Positions 42,191 through 54,539 of a stretch of DNA of 64,000 nucleotides are shown in pieces. The notes under the pieces are model-generated. The model was given only the letters and a program-made list of their open reading frames with translations, searched no databases and was not told the origin of the DNA. Each line of letters opens with the position of its first letter. Within the stretch, counting starts at the first letter, position 1. The position numbers and the translations under genes were made by a program. Source of the stretch: Nephrocerus scutellatus (lineage: Eukaryota; Arthropoda; Insecta; Diptera; Pipunculidae); assembly GCA_947095585.1 (NCBI GenBank), contig OX352761.1, positions 31,463,777 through 31,527,776 on the forward strand, read 5' to 3'.

Positions 42191-43134
42191 AAATCCACAT
42201 TAATGCTACAGATATTTTATCTGTGCCCCTACAGATATAAAATTCTCCTAGTTCCATTCTCATCCGGCTAACCACATTTGGAATTTAACTATTTCAATTT
42301 TTAAAACATGACTTCACTGTAATTCCACTTTAGTTGTCTATAAATTTGTTTTTATTATTTTGTATAATTTTTTGAGTTAAAGTCTGCAAAATTTGCATGG
42401 AGGGGAAATTAACTTACTCTGGATTTTACTAATTTTTCGAGTACGGAAACGTTTTTGTAATAAAATCCCCTAAATTCGTAAAAATTGTTTAGCTTTAGAG
42501 TAATTGAAAAAAAAAATTCTAATTTTTAAGTACAGGAACAGACCTTTTGTGTCATCGTAGGCTTGTTTTTTAAGATATCGGAAATATCGAAAAAACTATG
42601 AAATTACTAATACTATAATTTTTTCTTTGCACAGAGATTTCAGATCAAAAAAATTATCTGCAGTGTTTTGTAATGTCTGAGAAAAGTTTTATTTCCAATC
42701 TAAATGATTCATAGAGTCGATATGTCTCATATCTAATATACGAAACATCTATAGCTGTCAAAAAAACATTCTGTATATTTTTTCAGAGTAAAAAGATCAC
42801 ATCCGAGAATTATCGGAGCGTAAAAAAAAATACTTAGAAAAATATATATATTTCTCGGAGAATAAGAAAAAAGTATATCTGTATTATGAAATTTTTAAAT
42901 GTTTCTCCCAATACTCCGACATAAAACAAACACGCCCCATGAAAATAGAAATTTTCTCTCGTTATCGCTTACCGGTTGAATTTAAAACACTCGTTAGTTT
43001 TTGCTGGTATTAATTTTAGTTTGTTTAAAATTGTGCTTTCAGTATTAAGTTTTACTTTTAATTATTTTGCAGGATTCCACGCAGCGGACAATAAATTATT
43101 TCTGGTGAATTTTGCTTCATTAATTGCATATACT
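42191..43134. other. Upstream region of Spindly
   Basis: AT-rich, no transposon recognised. A possible splice acceptor TTATTTTGCAG ends at 43070, so a 5' non-coding exon may lie further upstream. In-frame codons extend upstream from the chosen start to 42976 (MNLKHSL...), but that hydrophobic stretch is unlike Spindly and is probably intron or UTR. Confidence 0.4.
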
Positions 43135-45846
43135 ATGGAGGAGGTAATAGATTTTAGCATACTCACGATTGAAGATCTGCAGGAAGAATACCTTAAGCTA
43201 TTAAAACGGTTCAATAGCTTAAAGAAAAGTAATGAGACAGACGCCCAGCGTATCTACGAACTACGAAGAAGCCTTGAAACTGCAAATGCGGCAGAAGCTT
43301 ATCTGGTACAGGAACTGGAACAATTCACTTCAGCACAATACAACGATGAGGCTTTTAACAAAAGCAAGCAAAAACTCCAAACGGAGTACGATGATCTCCG
43401 CAAGAAACACAATGATTTGCTTACAGAATACACAACATTCCAAACCGACTACGACAGTGTCAGAGAAGAAAAGAAGATTCTACAAGATAAACTAAGTGAA
43501 ATGACATCAAAATTCAGCATAGCACCGGTTCCACAGATCTCCTTAGAACAGATAGAACGTGAGAACCGGCTGGAGCGGGAAAACATGGAATTGTTGGCGA
43601 AAATTGATGAATCTCAAGAGAATCTTGTAAAATACACCATGGCGATAGCTGAGCGTGAGGTAAGCCACAAACTAGCAACTTTACTAATCAAGGCTAATCT
43701 GTGAAATACGCCCCACCTAAAAACAGATAATTTGGCGATTATTACCAAATAATACAATGTAAATATAAAAGAAGTTATTATTATTAGTTATTTATTACAA
43801 TTTTTTGCATGATTTTACGGATTATAAATTTTCCTTTTAAAAATCGTGCAACGTATACGCAACACAAAAGTGAAATGTCGCACTTAAGTAGATTTTCTTG
43901 GTAAAAGAGAAAAAAAATTGTATTTATTCAAATATATATTTTTACATCACATTATGTACTAATAACAGAATGTAAGTATTTTTCTTCTTGTGAGGTAGGG
44001 CCTATTTCAAAAGAAATCCCTAATCGAATTGAAATATAATAATTAGTCTCTTAATCTTAAAGAAAAACATAGAAATTCTTAAAGATCAAGTCCTCTGTCT
44101 TGAGGAGAATCTGAAATCAAAACGAGAGGAGCTAGAGGAAAAAACGCAACTTTTGGAAAGCACTCAAGAACAGTTTTTGGAAGCCAATGCAAAAATTGCC
44201 CTTTTGTCTACAGCCCCTGAAAATTCTGGTAGGACTAATTTAGAACGTAATCCTTCAGAAACCTTATTAAAAGATGCCTGTTTTTTTTTCGTTAAAGACC
44301 GAAAAGGAAATTCACTATTCGCTGAAGTGGATGATCAGCGGCAGGCTATGAAGCAACTCTTGGCCGCCCAAAAAAAGAGCTATTTACAAATGAAAAAAGA
44401 TTACAGCGAAAGTGAGTACGAGATACGGCGCTTGCGACGCGAAAACACTGCTATGCATACGGAACTTCAGACGTGTATGTCAATATTTTGCAACGCTGAC
44501 AAAATGTATAAACGTAAGCCACATTCAGATAGAGTCGGTTAGTTATTCTTGAAGAGGTCAATTGGTTTTGTTCTTACAGAAAAACTGACCGAACGTATAA
44601 AACAGCTTCTAAGGCAAAGTGAAGATCTAGAAAAGAAACTTGCTTGCACAGAGAACCGTCTTACATCCTTGGCTAACGAAAAGGGCGTCGTATGGCTCGA
44701 TTCCATGCTTAACTTTTGCAAGTACGCAATTTCAAAAGTTTTTAATTTAGTTCAAGAACTGGACGACACGTTGTGGCGACTTTCGCCAGTTAGATTTTTC
44801 ACATTTTAAGCAAGATTGCATGAATTCAGGCAGTTAATTACTTTAATAATAATTTATAGACATATTGCTTATAAAACAAAATTAAATCCCAGTACTTAAT
44901 ACTTAATAAACCACCTACAATTTAGACAAGAAACGGATGTATTAAAAAAACAGCTCTTCAGCACACGTATCGAGAATGGAATTCTTGAAGAACAGCTACA
45001 AAAATCCCAACAGGATATGGCAAAGTAAGCAAATTTTTGACAAATAGTGATATTGCTTTTCTATTGTACTCATATTATTACAGGTGGCGATTCGAAGCTC
45101 TTAAATCAAGATGTATTCTACTGGACAGAGAAGATCTTCTCAATGAAAATAAAATTAAGTTCAAAGTTTTTACGTCAAGTGAAATAAAATTAAGCGATAA
45201 GGAGTTAAAAGCTGCGACTCCAAGAATTACTAATGCAGCGCCGTCTTTTAATTGCAATAAGGTTAATATTTCGTCGCCAGCTAAAAAAGAAGCTGGTAGT
45301 GCAGTTGAGGAAGAATATCTGAAACCCAAAGTAGACGCTCTTGCAATTACATCACCATCTCTGCTGGTGAGTGTACTTGAAAAAAGTTCTGATGCTAATC
45401 ATGAAATCAATGGGGATATACAAGATAGTATAGAGGATGAAAACAAAGAAAACGTTCTGGACGTGCCTTATAGTTTTGATATCTACGAAGATCCGACGTT
45501 TACAACAATGCCAAGCGACTGTAAACCCATTAAGGTAGAAAATTATGCCAGTCCACTGAAGAATATAAATGAAAAAGAGGCTGAATTACCACCAATTGAG
45601 AAAAAAGATCACGCCAGCCATTTAATCAAAGCTGACACAAGCTGTATTTTGTCCACAAAACATGTCACTTCTTCAATTTTAATTAGTAAAAGAGACATAT
45701 TTAACGATGAAAATAAAAAATCTGTTAAGTTCTCTGCTGATGATGGGCAATGTGAAATCAAAACTAAAACATCTGCAAAGCAGACAAGAACCAAACCCAA
45801 TTTAATTATTCGGAGAATGTTCGTTAATTCAAAAGACAAGAAATAA
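43135..45846 (+). CDS. Spindly: Spindly, kinetochore dynein-dynactin adaptor, five coding exons
   Basis: Spindly brings dynein-dynactin to kinetochores through the RZZ complex and helps silence the spindle checkpoint. Exons are 43135-43659, 44063-44513, 44580-44721, 44926-45024 and 45084-45846; introns are GT..AG in phases 0, 1, 2, 2, and the sum is 1980 bp (659 residues). The N-terminal half is coiled coil. NAAEAYLVQELE (residues 51-62) resembles the CC1 box that binds dynein light intermediate chain. GNSLFAEVDDQR (257-268) is the Spindly box that binds the dynactin pointed end. The C-terminus is low-complexity, with many Ser/Thr and Lys. ATG at 43135 begins MEEVIDFS, where homology-like sequence starts. 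Confidence 0.88.
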
Positions 45847-46046
45847 GCATTGTTTGTTTTTTTTTTCTCATGTTATTTTTCAAATGCAATGTAATTTTCG
45901 TATAAATTAAAAAGAATATACCTTTACCACTTCGTTATCAAGTTCTAGAGATTATCTTATAGTTATAAAAACAATATTTAAACTTGAGAATTGCTTTGCA
46001 TTAAATGTTAATATTTCGAAAATATTGATTTATTTTTTTTGCATAA
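45847..46046 (+). other. Spindly 3' flank
   Basis: Probable 3' untranslated region. No canonical AATAAA is seen; TATAAATTAAAAAG at about 45901 is the nearest candidate. It ends where a Helitron 3' terminus begins at 46047. Confidence 0.4.
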
Positions 46047-48509
46047 CTAGCTGAAGTGACCGGCGTTGCTCGTGGCATGCTCTGATAGGTCCTTCCCTCC
46101 ACGCTTTCTCTCCAATCACTATACATGACTTCCATCAATACCGATAGTCCCATAGCCTTCGCATATAACCCCTCCGCCGACCCACTCAAAGCACCCGTTT
46201 CCGCTAAAAAGAACACGAGCCCGTTGACCACCCACCACGCCGATCGACAATACAAAAAATACGACATCTATCGGACAAAAATCTAAACAGAAACACTCCT
46301 CACACCCCATGGAATATATATGTAAATTTTTATCAAAATCGGTGTAGTTGTTGAGTTTATCGAGTACGAACAAAACCTTCTCTAAAGAAAGCCCAACTCT
46401 ACGCATACTAATGCTGTAAAGCAACACCAAACGCATGTGTGTTTGTGAGATGTGAATACAGTGTACAAAAAATAAGTAGTCGCAAAGAGCGAGAAACGTA
46501 AGATGTGGTAGTGGGAAACAGAAAAATTTTATATGGATTTTGCTCTTTAGTTGATTACTAATACAAATACGTTTGGTCTAAATCTAAGCATGTATCTATG
46601 TACGATCGGAACTGTTGGGCTTTCTATAGAGAAGGTTTTGGGTACGAACAAACACGTATTTTATATACAGGGTGTATCCGTTAAGGTGGCAAATACTTAA
46701 AGGGATGGTCCCTTGGTTAATTTCGTGAAAAAAATCGTATGCCACTGTTGGACATTTTTGAAAGAAAATTAAATTTTTAAGATCAAATAATGTGCATTTT
46801 TTAAATTCTTGAAACCGTTACCGATATAAACGTCTTCAAAATCCAAATAAAATTTTTCTTTTTTTAAATTTTATTTTCTAACGCGAATATTTCGAAAGTT
46901 GCTCTCGGATATTTTTTTTTACAAATGCAATATTGAATCCTATTCAATTTTCTACAAATCTACCTAATAAAATTAATACATTCGGTCAATAGGAGCAGGG
47001 TTAAAAATGAAAGTTTGTAAAATTAATAAAAACGTAATTTTGACCTTACATGACTTCACACCCTATAACTCTTGAACGCTTCCAGATACAAGGTTACTAT
47101 TAATCTTTTTTGAAAGAAAAGTACATTTCTAAGATCAAACAATGTACATTTTTTAAATTATTTAAGCCATACGGAATGAAGGTCGTCAAAATCAAAAAAA
47201 AAAATTTTTAAATTGTATTTACAAACACGATTAATTCGAAAAATGCTATCGGATACATTTTTTTTGACAAATGCGGTATTAAAGCCTATTCAATCTCCTA
47301 CAAATCCATATGACAAATATTTGTGCATTCAGTCAAAAAGAGCGAGATAGTGCGGGTTGTGTTACTACTATTACGTATGGGAAGAGTTGCTTGACGTCTC
47401 AGTGTTCCCGTAGCAAGAGTGCAACAAAATTACACGTGGAACGTATGCACCCTTGCCAGTTCACTTCAGTGTATAATCTGCTTCAACATACCAAGAAGAA
47501 CCTAATTTTGAGAGTGGACACCATTTCCATGTGTTCATTTTCACCACCAATTTTTTGTGTCCGTTCGATGTTGTGAAATCGACTCACAAAATTATGTCCT
47601 TTTTGGCAAGTCCTTTTGAAGCAGACTATGCACTGGAGGGAAGTGGTAAGGGTACATCCATTTCCAGTGTAATTTTGTTGCACTTTTGCTGCAGGAACAC
47701 TAGGACGTCATGCAACCCTTCTTATACGTGGTAGTAGTAACACAACCCGCACTATCTCGCTCTTGTCAACCGAATACACAAATATTTTGCCATATATTTG
47801 TAGGATATTAAACGGGCTTCAATACCGTATTTATTTTTATTTTTTTTTTATTTTGACGACCTTCATATCGGTATGGCTTAAATAATTTAAAAAATGTACA
47901 TTGTTTGTTCTTAGAAATGTACTTTTCTTTCAAAAAAGATTAATAGTAACCTTGTATCTGGAAGCGTTCAAGAGTTATAGGGTGTGAAGTCATGTAAGGT
48001 CAAAATTACGTTTTTGTTAGTCTTACAAACTTTCATTTTTAACCCTGCTCCTGTTGATCGAATGCATTAATGTTATTAGGTGGATTTGTAGAAAATTGAA
48101 TAGGCTTCAATATCGCATTTGTCAAAAAAAAATTATCCGAGAGCAATTTTCGAAATATTCGAGTTAGAAAATAAAATATAAAGAAACAAAAAAAAAATTT
48201 TGGATTTTGACGACGTTTATATCGGTAACAGTTTCAAGAATTTAAAGAAATGTATATTATTTAATCTTAAAAATTTAATTTCTTTTAAAAACGTCCAAGT
48301 GCGACCTTGTAGCTAGAAGCGTTCAAGAGTTACAGGGTGTGAAGTTATGTAAGGTCAAGAGTACGTCTCTTCACAATTAAACGCTACGTACACCGCAGGG
48401 GCTGAAAATAGACCCCCCCATCCCATTCGATTTTTTTCACGAAATTAACCAAGGAACCATCCCTTTAAGTATTTGCCAGCTTAACGGATAGACCCTGTAT
48501 ATAGGTAGA
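46047..48509 (-). mobile_element. Helitron family B, copy 3, with a foldback element nested in its 5' end
   Basis: CTAG (46047-46050) followed by T on the minus strand, then CGGCGTTGC as in copies 1 and 2. If the foldback element (46668-48497) and one target duplication are removed, the right side reads TCTACCTATATAAAATACG on the minus strand. This resembles the 5' end of copy 1 (TCTTCTATATATATAAAA). The remaining Helitron would be about 630 bp, with no helicase. The base before TC is G where A is expected. Confidence 0.5.
46668..48497. mobile_element. Foldback-type transposon, copy 1: about 900-bp inverted arms
   Basis: The ends are CAGGGTGTATCCGTTAAGG and its near inverse CTTAACGGATAGACCCTG. 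The arms stay complementary to within about 50-100 bp of the centre (about 47580). TATATA flanks both sides (46662-46667, 48498-48503). Each arm contains two diverged copies of a roughly 300-bp block with AAAGAAAATTAAATTTTTAAG / AAAGAAAAGTACATTTCTAAG-type cores. No transposase is visible, so it is non-autonomous. A related copy is at 58727-60711. Confidence 0.85.
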
Positions 48510-48602
48510 CACCAATCCTACGATACTTAATTCTTGAGAATTTTTATATACAGCACATATTTCAGGAAAAAACTATTTACTAACTTAAATTTTGTGGAAT
48601 TT

Positions 48603-49559
48603 TTAAAATTCAGTACTGCCATTCTTATCCACCAGGACCATATGAGATCGCGAGTTTTTCGCCATGCATTTGAGCCAACCATTTTCACATTTTTCTTTAA
48701 GTAATTTAATTTCAGCCAGTGCGATGTCAGTATTCTGAGAGTTGTACAAGATACTTTGAATTTCTTGCTTCAACATATGGGTTAATCCAGTAGTAAGTTT
48801 CTGTTGAATTCTCTGCTTTACTAATGATTCTAGACCAAACAGATGAGTGTCGTGCACTCCGGGAAAAAGAAGACGCATTGAATTAGCTAAGTTAAAAAGG
48901 TATTCTAGATTAGTACCACTCGGCCCAACCGATCTGAAAATCTGTTCAGCGATATCTTCCAACTCCCAGACATTTCCAGCAAATGATTCGTTTTCCATTG
49001 TGGCGACGTACATCATTACATCAAAAGATGACGCTGCAGGAAACTCAACAAACTCTAGAATACACCGTTGGTATCCATTTTTCTCTCTGTAGTCTAAATG
49101 GTCAAGAACTCTTTCCTTTTGTGAATTTGCTATGCGATAAGCGACGCCATAGACTCTGTCATTTATGCTGGAGCTGGATGAAATTAGAGTGACGACTCGT
49201 CCTGGCTTTGAAAGAGTTCCTCGGTGGTCTATGCTGTTCTGGTAAAATCGTCGTTGAAAGCCACGTATGAAACCTCGCTTCTTGTCTATATACGGAAAAT
49301 CTGCCTTCCACACGAGAGATCCGTAACCGAAGATCCAAAGGTCATCAGCTGTTTGATCAAAATGTTGCTCTTGATTTGTCACATTGTGAATATCATTTAA
49401 CGATGTTCCCTCGGGGCTTGCGTTATCCCAGTGGTTGACATACGACTTGAAGCCTTTGGTAAATATTTGCTCCGCAAAAATTTCAAAGTCTTTGTTGAGA
49501 GTATTACAATTTAAAATAATTTCGTGAATTTCGTCAATCTCAGACAGCCTTTTTGACAT
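48603..49559 (-). CDS. ChaC-type glutathione-specific gamma-glutamylcyclotransferase
   Basis: ChaC enzymes cleave glutathione to 5-oxoproline and Cys-Gly in the cytosol and so lower the glutathione pool. The 318-residue frame has the nucleotide-like glycine loop FGYGSLVWK (residues 77-85), RGFQRRFYQNSIDHRGT (99-115) and LDYREKNGY (155-163), in which E159 is the expected catalytic Glu. A 70-residue N-terminal extension and about 80 C-terminal residues lie outside the domain. No intron is needed. The first ATG (49559) is used; a downstream start near the domain cannot be excluded. No operon-like link to neighbours. Confidence 0.88.
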   Translation of the reverse strand: MSKRLSEIDEIHEIILNCNTLNKDFEIFAEQIFTKGFKSYVNHWDNASPEGTSLNDIHNVTNQEQHFDQTADDLWIFGYGSLVWKADFPYIDKKRGFIRGFQRRFYQNSIDHRGTLSKPGRVVTLISSSSSINDRVYGVAYRIANSQKERVLDHLDYREKNGYQRCILEFVEFPAASSFDVMMYVATMENESFAGNVWELEDIAEQIFRSVGPSGTNLEYLFNLANSMRLLFPGVHDTHLFGLESLVKQRIQQKLTTGLTHMLKQEIQSILYNSQNTDIALAEIKLLKEKCENGWLKCMAKNSRSHMVLVDKNGSTEF

Positions 49560-51032
49560 TTTGGTCTCGTCAATCTTTAAATATACCGTAGAACCGCAGA
49601 ATGTCGTAATGCCTTTACAAAAACCAATAAATCAGCTGTTTTGCATACCTGTAAGCTTGGCCACACGTTCATGAGCGAGACTTCTAAGAAATTTAATTTC
49701 CGAATCGATAGATGCATAGGCGTTACTACAACTACACCTAGCACTATAACTATGGAATAGAGTGGAATGGAACTTTGTAGCAAGGCTTGTAGTCATCAAA
49801 ATCCGTCACTAAGGCCCGATTTTATGAACGCGAGTAAATAATTAATCCGAGGATTAATCGTCGTTTGCATTTTATGAACGACGATAAATGAATGAAGATT
49901 TTTTTCTACTCTCTGTTATATCTGCTGATTTTTGTTGGTAAAAAATGGTGTTGTTGTTATTATAAATTTTGACGTTTCATAATTTAAACAATATATATAT
50001 TAGTGTGAATTTAGAATTGAGAAGAGATCAATTGATCATAATTTAATAAATTAAATTAATTTAAATTAATTGAAAATGGAATTAAAAAAGAATATAAAAT
50101 GAGTATTAGTAAGTACAAAATAGTTAAAAAATATAAAAATATAGTGATATCGAAATTTTTAATCATACACACAACATAAAATGTTTGTATAAACTATATA
50201 ATATAAGTGTAAACGTCAAAAACGTGTTTCCACTCATACAAAAAACTGCGGTGTAGCTGCAATAAAACCTGTAATAATTTACGAATTTTTATAATCTATT
50301 AATTACCACGTTAATTACCACGTTTTATGACAGAATTTGAATCCTGCTATGGCTACGTTTTCGCCGAGATAAAGGGCCAATTATAATGGACTTGAATTGG
50401 ATTAATTTATCTGATGTGTACGACTCGTAACATGCAGTTCGTATGCTGTGACCATAATGTGATTTTGGTCGTTTTCGTCAAATGTTCGTTAACTTACGTG
50501 GGATTAAGCAAGGTGTGTGAATTGAGACATTCGGTGCGGGAATTTGCCAACTGAGAGAAATTGAGTGAAATGCAAGTAGTTGCTAAAGTTCATAATTGGT
50601 AAATTAAAAAATAATAGAAATTAGCTAAGCTTTTCGTTCGGTTTTGTCGTGAGCATAAGCCCACTGCAGCCCATTATTGTTGCCCATTAAGAACATGGCT
50701 TTAATTTGACAGATGTGTTGTAGTAGTTTCTTATCGTACATAACAATCAAAAACGTTTGTTTTGATAAAACCAAAATCCATTCAATCTTGCAAGTCTTAA
50801 GTATTAAGGTTTTATATTGTAAGAGCGCCAATGAATTTTATATTATAAAATTTTATTTGTTTACGTATTCTTTTCCATAGCATAGCATTCATTTATTTTA
50901 TCTTACAATACTGTACTGCATATCATGATAATGAAAACCGATTAACGTAGTTCTATCTCCATTTTCCAGTCAGTCTACCATTGTACGCGCAACATCAAAG
51001 TATTTTTCCTCTAATAATATATTAATATATAA
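49560..51032. other. Upstream of ChaC and intergenic, nothing recognised
   Basis: Contains the ChaC promoter by position. A small inverted theme (ATTTTATGAACG at 49816 and 49870, 'AATTAATCCGAGGATTAAT' palindrome at 49839-49857) hints at an old MITE, but its limits are unclear. The rest is AT-rich without genes. Confidence 0.35.
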
Positions 51033-51435
51033 TAAAAAAAACGCCCATAAAAATTGAAATTGTTCTTGTAATTTCTTTAATCGAAGATACACATGTGGAT
51101 AAAAGTTGAAGAAAATCGGGTACATTTTTTTATAAAAGTTGTATAGGTGCCCCCTAACCCCAGGGCCCTATCACTACTAAATTTTTACAAAAAGTTTTGC
51201 CAATCGGAGAAACATATGTGTTTAAATTTGAAGAAAATCTGGTACTATTTTTATAAAATTTGTATTGGTGCCCGATATTTGTACAAAAAAAGTGTTGTCC
51301 ATCGGAGATGCGTATAAAATTTTAAGAAATTCGGGAAAATTTTGTAAAATTTGTATACAACCTGAGAAGTGGGTTAAAAATTGATCGCAAGATTTGGTAC
51401 GCCAGCCAACCACGGGCACGCGAAGTTAATATAAG
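51033..51435 (-). mobile_element. Family A repeat, short copy
   Basis: Tail complement (AAAACGCCCATAAAAATTGA), two to three internal units (boxes at 51086, 51207, 51300) and a head ending AAGTTAATATAAGG at 51435. The terminal GAGAATTT is lost. Both sides are otherwise recognisable. Confidence 0.72.
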
Positions 51436-51569
51436 GAGCTAAGGGGCTTAAAAGTATCATTATCGAGTGTCGAAAATATTACAACCTTTCAATTAACGAC
51501 TTTCTGTTCGAATTTGGAAAATTAATATCTATCTTTTATAATAATATTTAGCGAAACAAACAGTTATGT

Positions 51570-51800
51570 TATAGGGCTTTTCACGACCATTCGTGCTCTG
51601 TGTAGTATATTTTTTTACTAAACTGGAACGGAAGTATTATTTAAATTGAAAAGCCTTTTTATGACACTTATACTTATCGGATGATGTCAGAAAATCGCAA
51701 ACAATGGTGATGGCATTAAAAAGCTATGATGTGTTTTTTGGGATTCGAACATCGAACCTCGTGTTCAGCAGTCAAACACACTAATCGTTGAACCCCAGCG
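51570..51800 (-). mobile_element. SINE family 1, copy d, old
   Basis: The B box region GGGATTCGAACATCGAACC (51729) and a degenerate A box near 51785 are in tRNA-like order on the minus strand. The 3' part has CGACCATTCGTGCTCTGTG like the CGACCATTTGTGTTGGCATG segment of copies a and b. No target duplication was found. Confidence 0.55.
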
Positions 51801-53685
51801 TATGTGTCTATTAGTGAGTTTAATTCGTTTATTCAAATTTCAAAACTAAAAAAGTTGTCAAAGTTCAATCTTTTGGGTTTTTTGTGAACCTTTTCTAATA
51901 TTACGTTCGTTTGATTTTCCACTCCTTCGATTTGTTGTAGGCGTCAAACGAACAAAAAAAAATTTCACACGCCCTTTTTGTAGGTGTTTGTTCGAAATTG
52001 TCTCGCATATCCGATGATGACGATGAAAATTGTATCCGCACTAATCAAATATTTTATATAGAGTTTCAAATTTTTGTTTAAAGAGAAATGAGTTCAATGA
52101 AAAATTAATTAAAATTGAAAAATAAAAATTCAAAATGTAGCACAATTTAAGTTCTCTGTTGGTGTAATTAAACAGATATCAGGCGATCACCATATGTATA
52201 TGATTACGTTTAGGTTAATGTAGTTGCCAATGTAACATAAAAAAAACTACCTATTAAAAAACCTAAAAACCGAATTCAAAACGCTAATAGAAAAATTTAA
52301 AATCTAGACAGCATATGAAGTCAGCTATAAACGATAGTAAGAGTAGAATAAGCTCCTTTTGTGCATAATATTAAAATACAATAAATAACGGAAATAACAG
52401 ACCAAATATCGTGATTTGACTCATCGCTTTGAAAATGTTCAAATATTTTATATGCTTTAAAATGTATCTTATAGCAGCCTTCGTGAAGCTCTAATCGTTA
52501 ATATTATTCACTTGGCATTGCTGAATACGATAGAAACGTAAGATATGTCAAACGTCATCATATCTTGATTGACAAAACAATAAAAATGTCGCTAATGTCG
52601 CTTGGCTGCTGCCATTTGTCGTCTGTTGTAAATCACCTACATGACATTGATCATCGATCTATCGTATATTATATCGTAATCGTCACTTTAACTTCATTCG
52701 TTTACAAAAACTTAAATTACATTATAATTATAAAGTTTTGTAGAAAAATAGAAATTATGTACTGGAAGTTGCACAACATTTAAGAGAAAATTGTAAAGTT
52801 ATTATGTCGGTTAAAAACTAAAATGAAGTTGTTTTCGTCGTTGTTTTTCAAGTGAATATACGCTGCTATCAGATATATTGGTGTATTATTGTAGTGAAAA
52901 GGTGATTGAATATTTGAGTTTCATTCAATATTTCAATATGTGCATGGAAAAATCGGTATATTAATACCAAATAGATTTACATGTTTTAATTTGGTGCACA
53001 ATTTTTTCTTTGTGTTGTGTTCATCGTCTTCGACTGCCGTGAAAAATATTTATCAGAAAATTAGGTTGTGACCCATTTTTTGAAGATTAATTTTTTGGAG
53101 CTAGTTTGAATTTAAAGTTCTTGTTGCTTTAAATAATGTACATACTTTTAAAATATCTTTGCATGCTTGGCGACAGAGTAATCATAAAGATATCATCAAT
53201 TAAGCAACTAAATATTTACGTTTCATTTTGGAAATTTGATTTTATGGCAGTGTGTGTAAAATGGCTTAAAAAAACTAGATCTAGATAGATCTAGATCGAT
53301 AGTCGGTTGAAGTATTGGGGAAAACCACCCCATTCGGACACGTCCATATAATTAAGTGGTAAAAAAATCACCTCCCTCAATGTGGTCGATTGGTCTCAAT
53401 ATTTTTTATAAATTCCTCAGTTCCCATGATTAGATAAATGAGAAAGTTTTGTTTTTCCATTCCGACTATGTAGACACAGTTACAGTTCCTAAAAACTATT
53501 TTCTTAAAGAAAATTTTTAATTTTTTTTTGTTTTTTCAGTGACCTGTAGGTGACACAGCATTATTCTGCGATAATAACCACTGAGACAGAAACACAAGCT
53601 CTTAAAGAAACTGATGTTTTTCTAAAAAAATGTGTTAGTAGCAAAAATAAAATAAAATTAGTTGCTTAAAACAAATGAAAGTCTA
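51801..53685. other. Intergenic, nothing recognised
   Basis: AT-rich. A palindromic AGATCTAGATAGATCTAGATCG lies near 53280. I found no coding exon, RNA gene or transposon family here. Confidence 0.35.
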
Positions 53686-53689
53686 AAAA

Positions 53690-54430
53690 TTCATTGGAAG
53701 AATTTGTACCAATATTGTATGTGCACTCCACATTTTTCTTGTCCTTTCGTGGCGGTACCCACAACAGTATTGATAGCAGTCTTTTTCTTGATGTTCAACC
53801 ACATTGCCTGCTAGCCTAATTTATGCTAAAACTCTAGAACTAATGGGGACTCCACAGTTTGTATCTCTGGCTTGGCGTTGACAGTGCTCTTGCAAAACTC
53901 GTGCTTCGACAATCGCAGTAAGTCCAGTTGTGACCTTTCGTTATCTTGATTATCCAAGCATTTTGCCAAACAGCATCTATCCTAAAAGCAAGAAGTGGAT
54001 ACCACATTTTTTTTCCAGGCACACAGAGTCAACGTTCTTTTCGAAACGGTTGACCAACCGATGTACTTGTTAAACATTTTTATAACAGCTAGACAGTCCT
54101 AAAAATCTAAAATACAAATTTAGATCGCTTTTTGTCGATCGATCGATTCGATTCGATGGATGTAAGGCGTGGCAATGGGAAGCTGTTGTTACAATATTAT
54201 TGTCATGCCACTTTGCAACAATAATTTTCTTCTGCTTCATCAGCAACATCTGCTACGGCGAATACAGAACGTCTCCGTTGTACTTCCACTTCTGAAGGTA
54301 AAATTCTGCTGGAAAGTTGTACAAATTGGGTTCATCTTCATTAGTGAACTGGTCGTCATCAGGTGAAGACAATATTATTTCCCAGGATCCTCCTGGGTCA
54401 ACCCAAAAGAGGCAATCAATGCACAAAGCA
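53690..54430 (-). pseudogene. Second piggyBac-like transposase relic, centre deleted
   Basis: Minus strand: 54420-54250 reads IILSSPDDDQFTNEDEPNLY, the acidic N-terminal pattern of PGBD-type transposases. 54060-53840 reads LVNRFEKNVDSV and then KKMWYPLLAFRIDAVWQNAW, the block around the last catalytic Asp and following helix, where the expected Asp of VDRF is replaced by Asn. The central catalytic region is missing. It is not closely related to the piggyBac at 14458-16891. Confidence 0.6.
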
Positions 54431-54539
54431 CAGTGAGAATTTATAGTGCAATGCCCCGTGTAACCTGCAGGAGACACATCATATTTTCAAGACTGCAGCA
54501 GCTGCATAAATTTTATGTTTTCAAAAAAAATCCAGGAAA

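Noticed and set aside
42976..43134. Spindly start 53 codons further upstream (MNLKHSL...)
   Set aside because: The extension is hydrophobic and T-rich, contains a splice-acceptor-like TTTTGCAG, and does not resemble a Spindly N-terminus. ATG at 43135 was preferred.
49577..49783. Second small gene upstream of ChaC
   Set aside because: A 68-codon frame with no domain, in the position of the ChaC 5' UTR; probably chance.
53280..53300. AGATCTAGATAGATCTAGATCG as a regulatory palindrome
   Set aside because: A short AT-rich palindrome without second copy or gene context; not enough to call a site.
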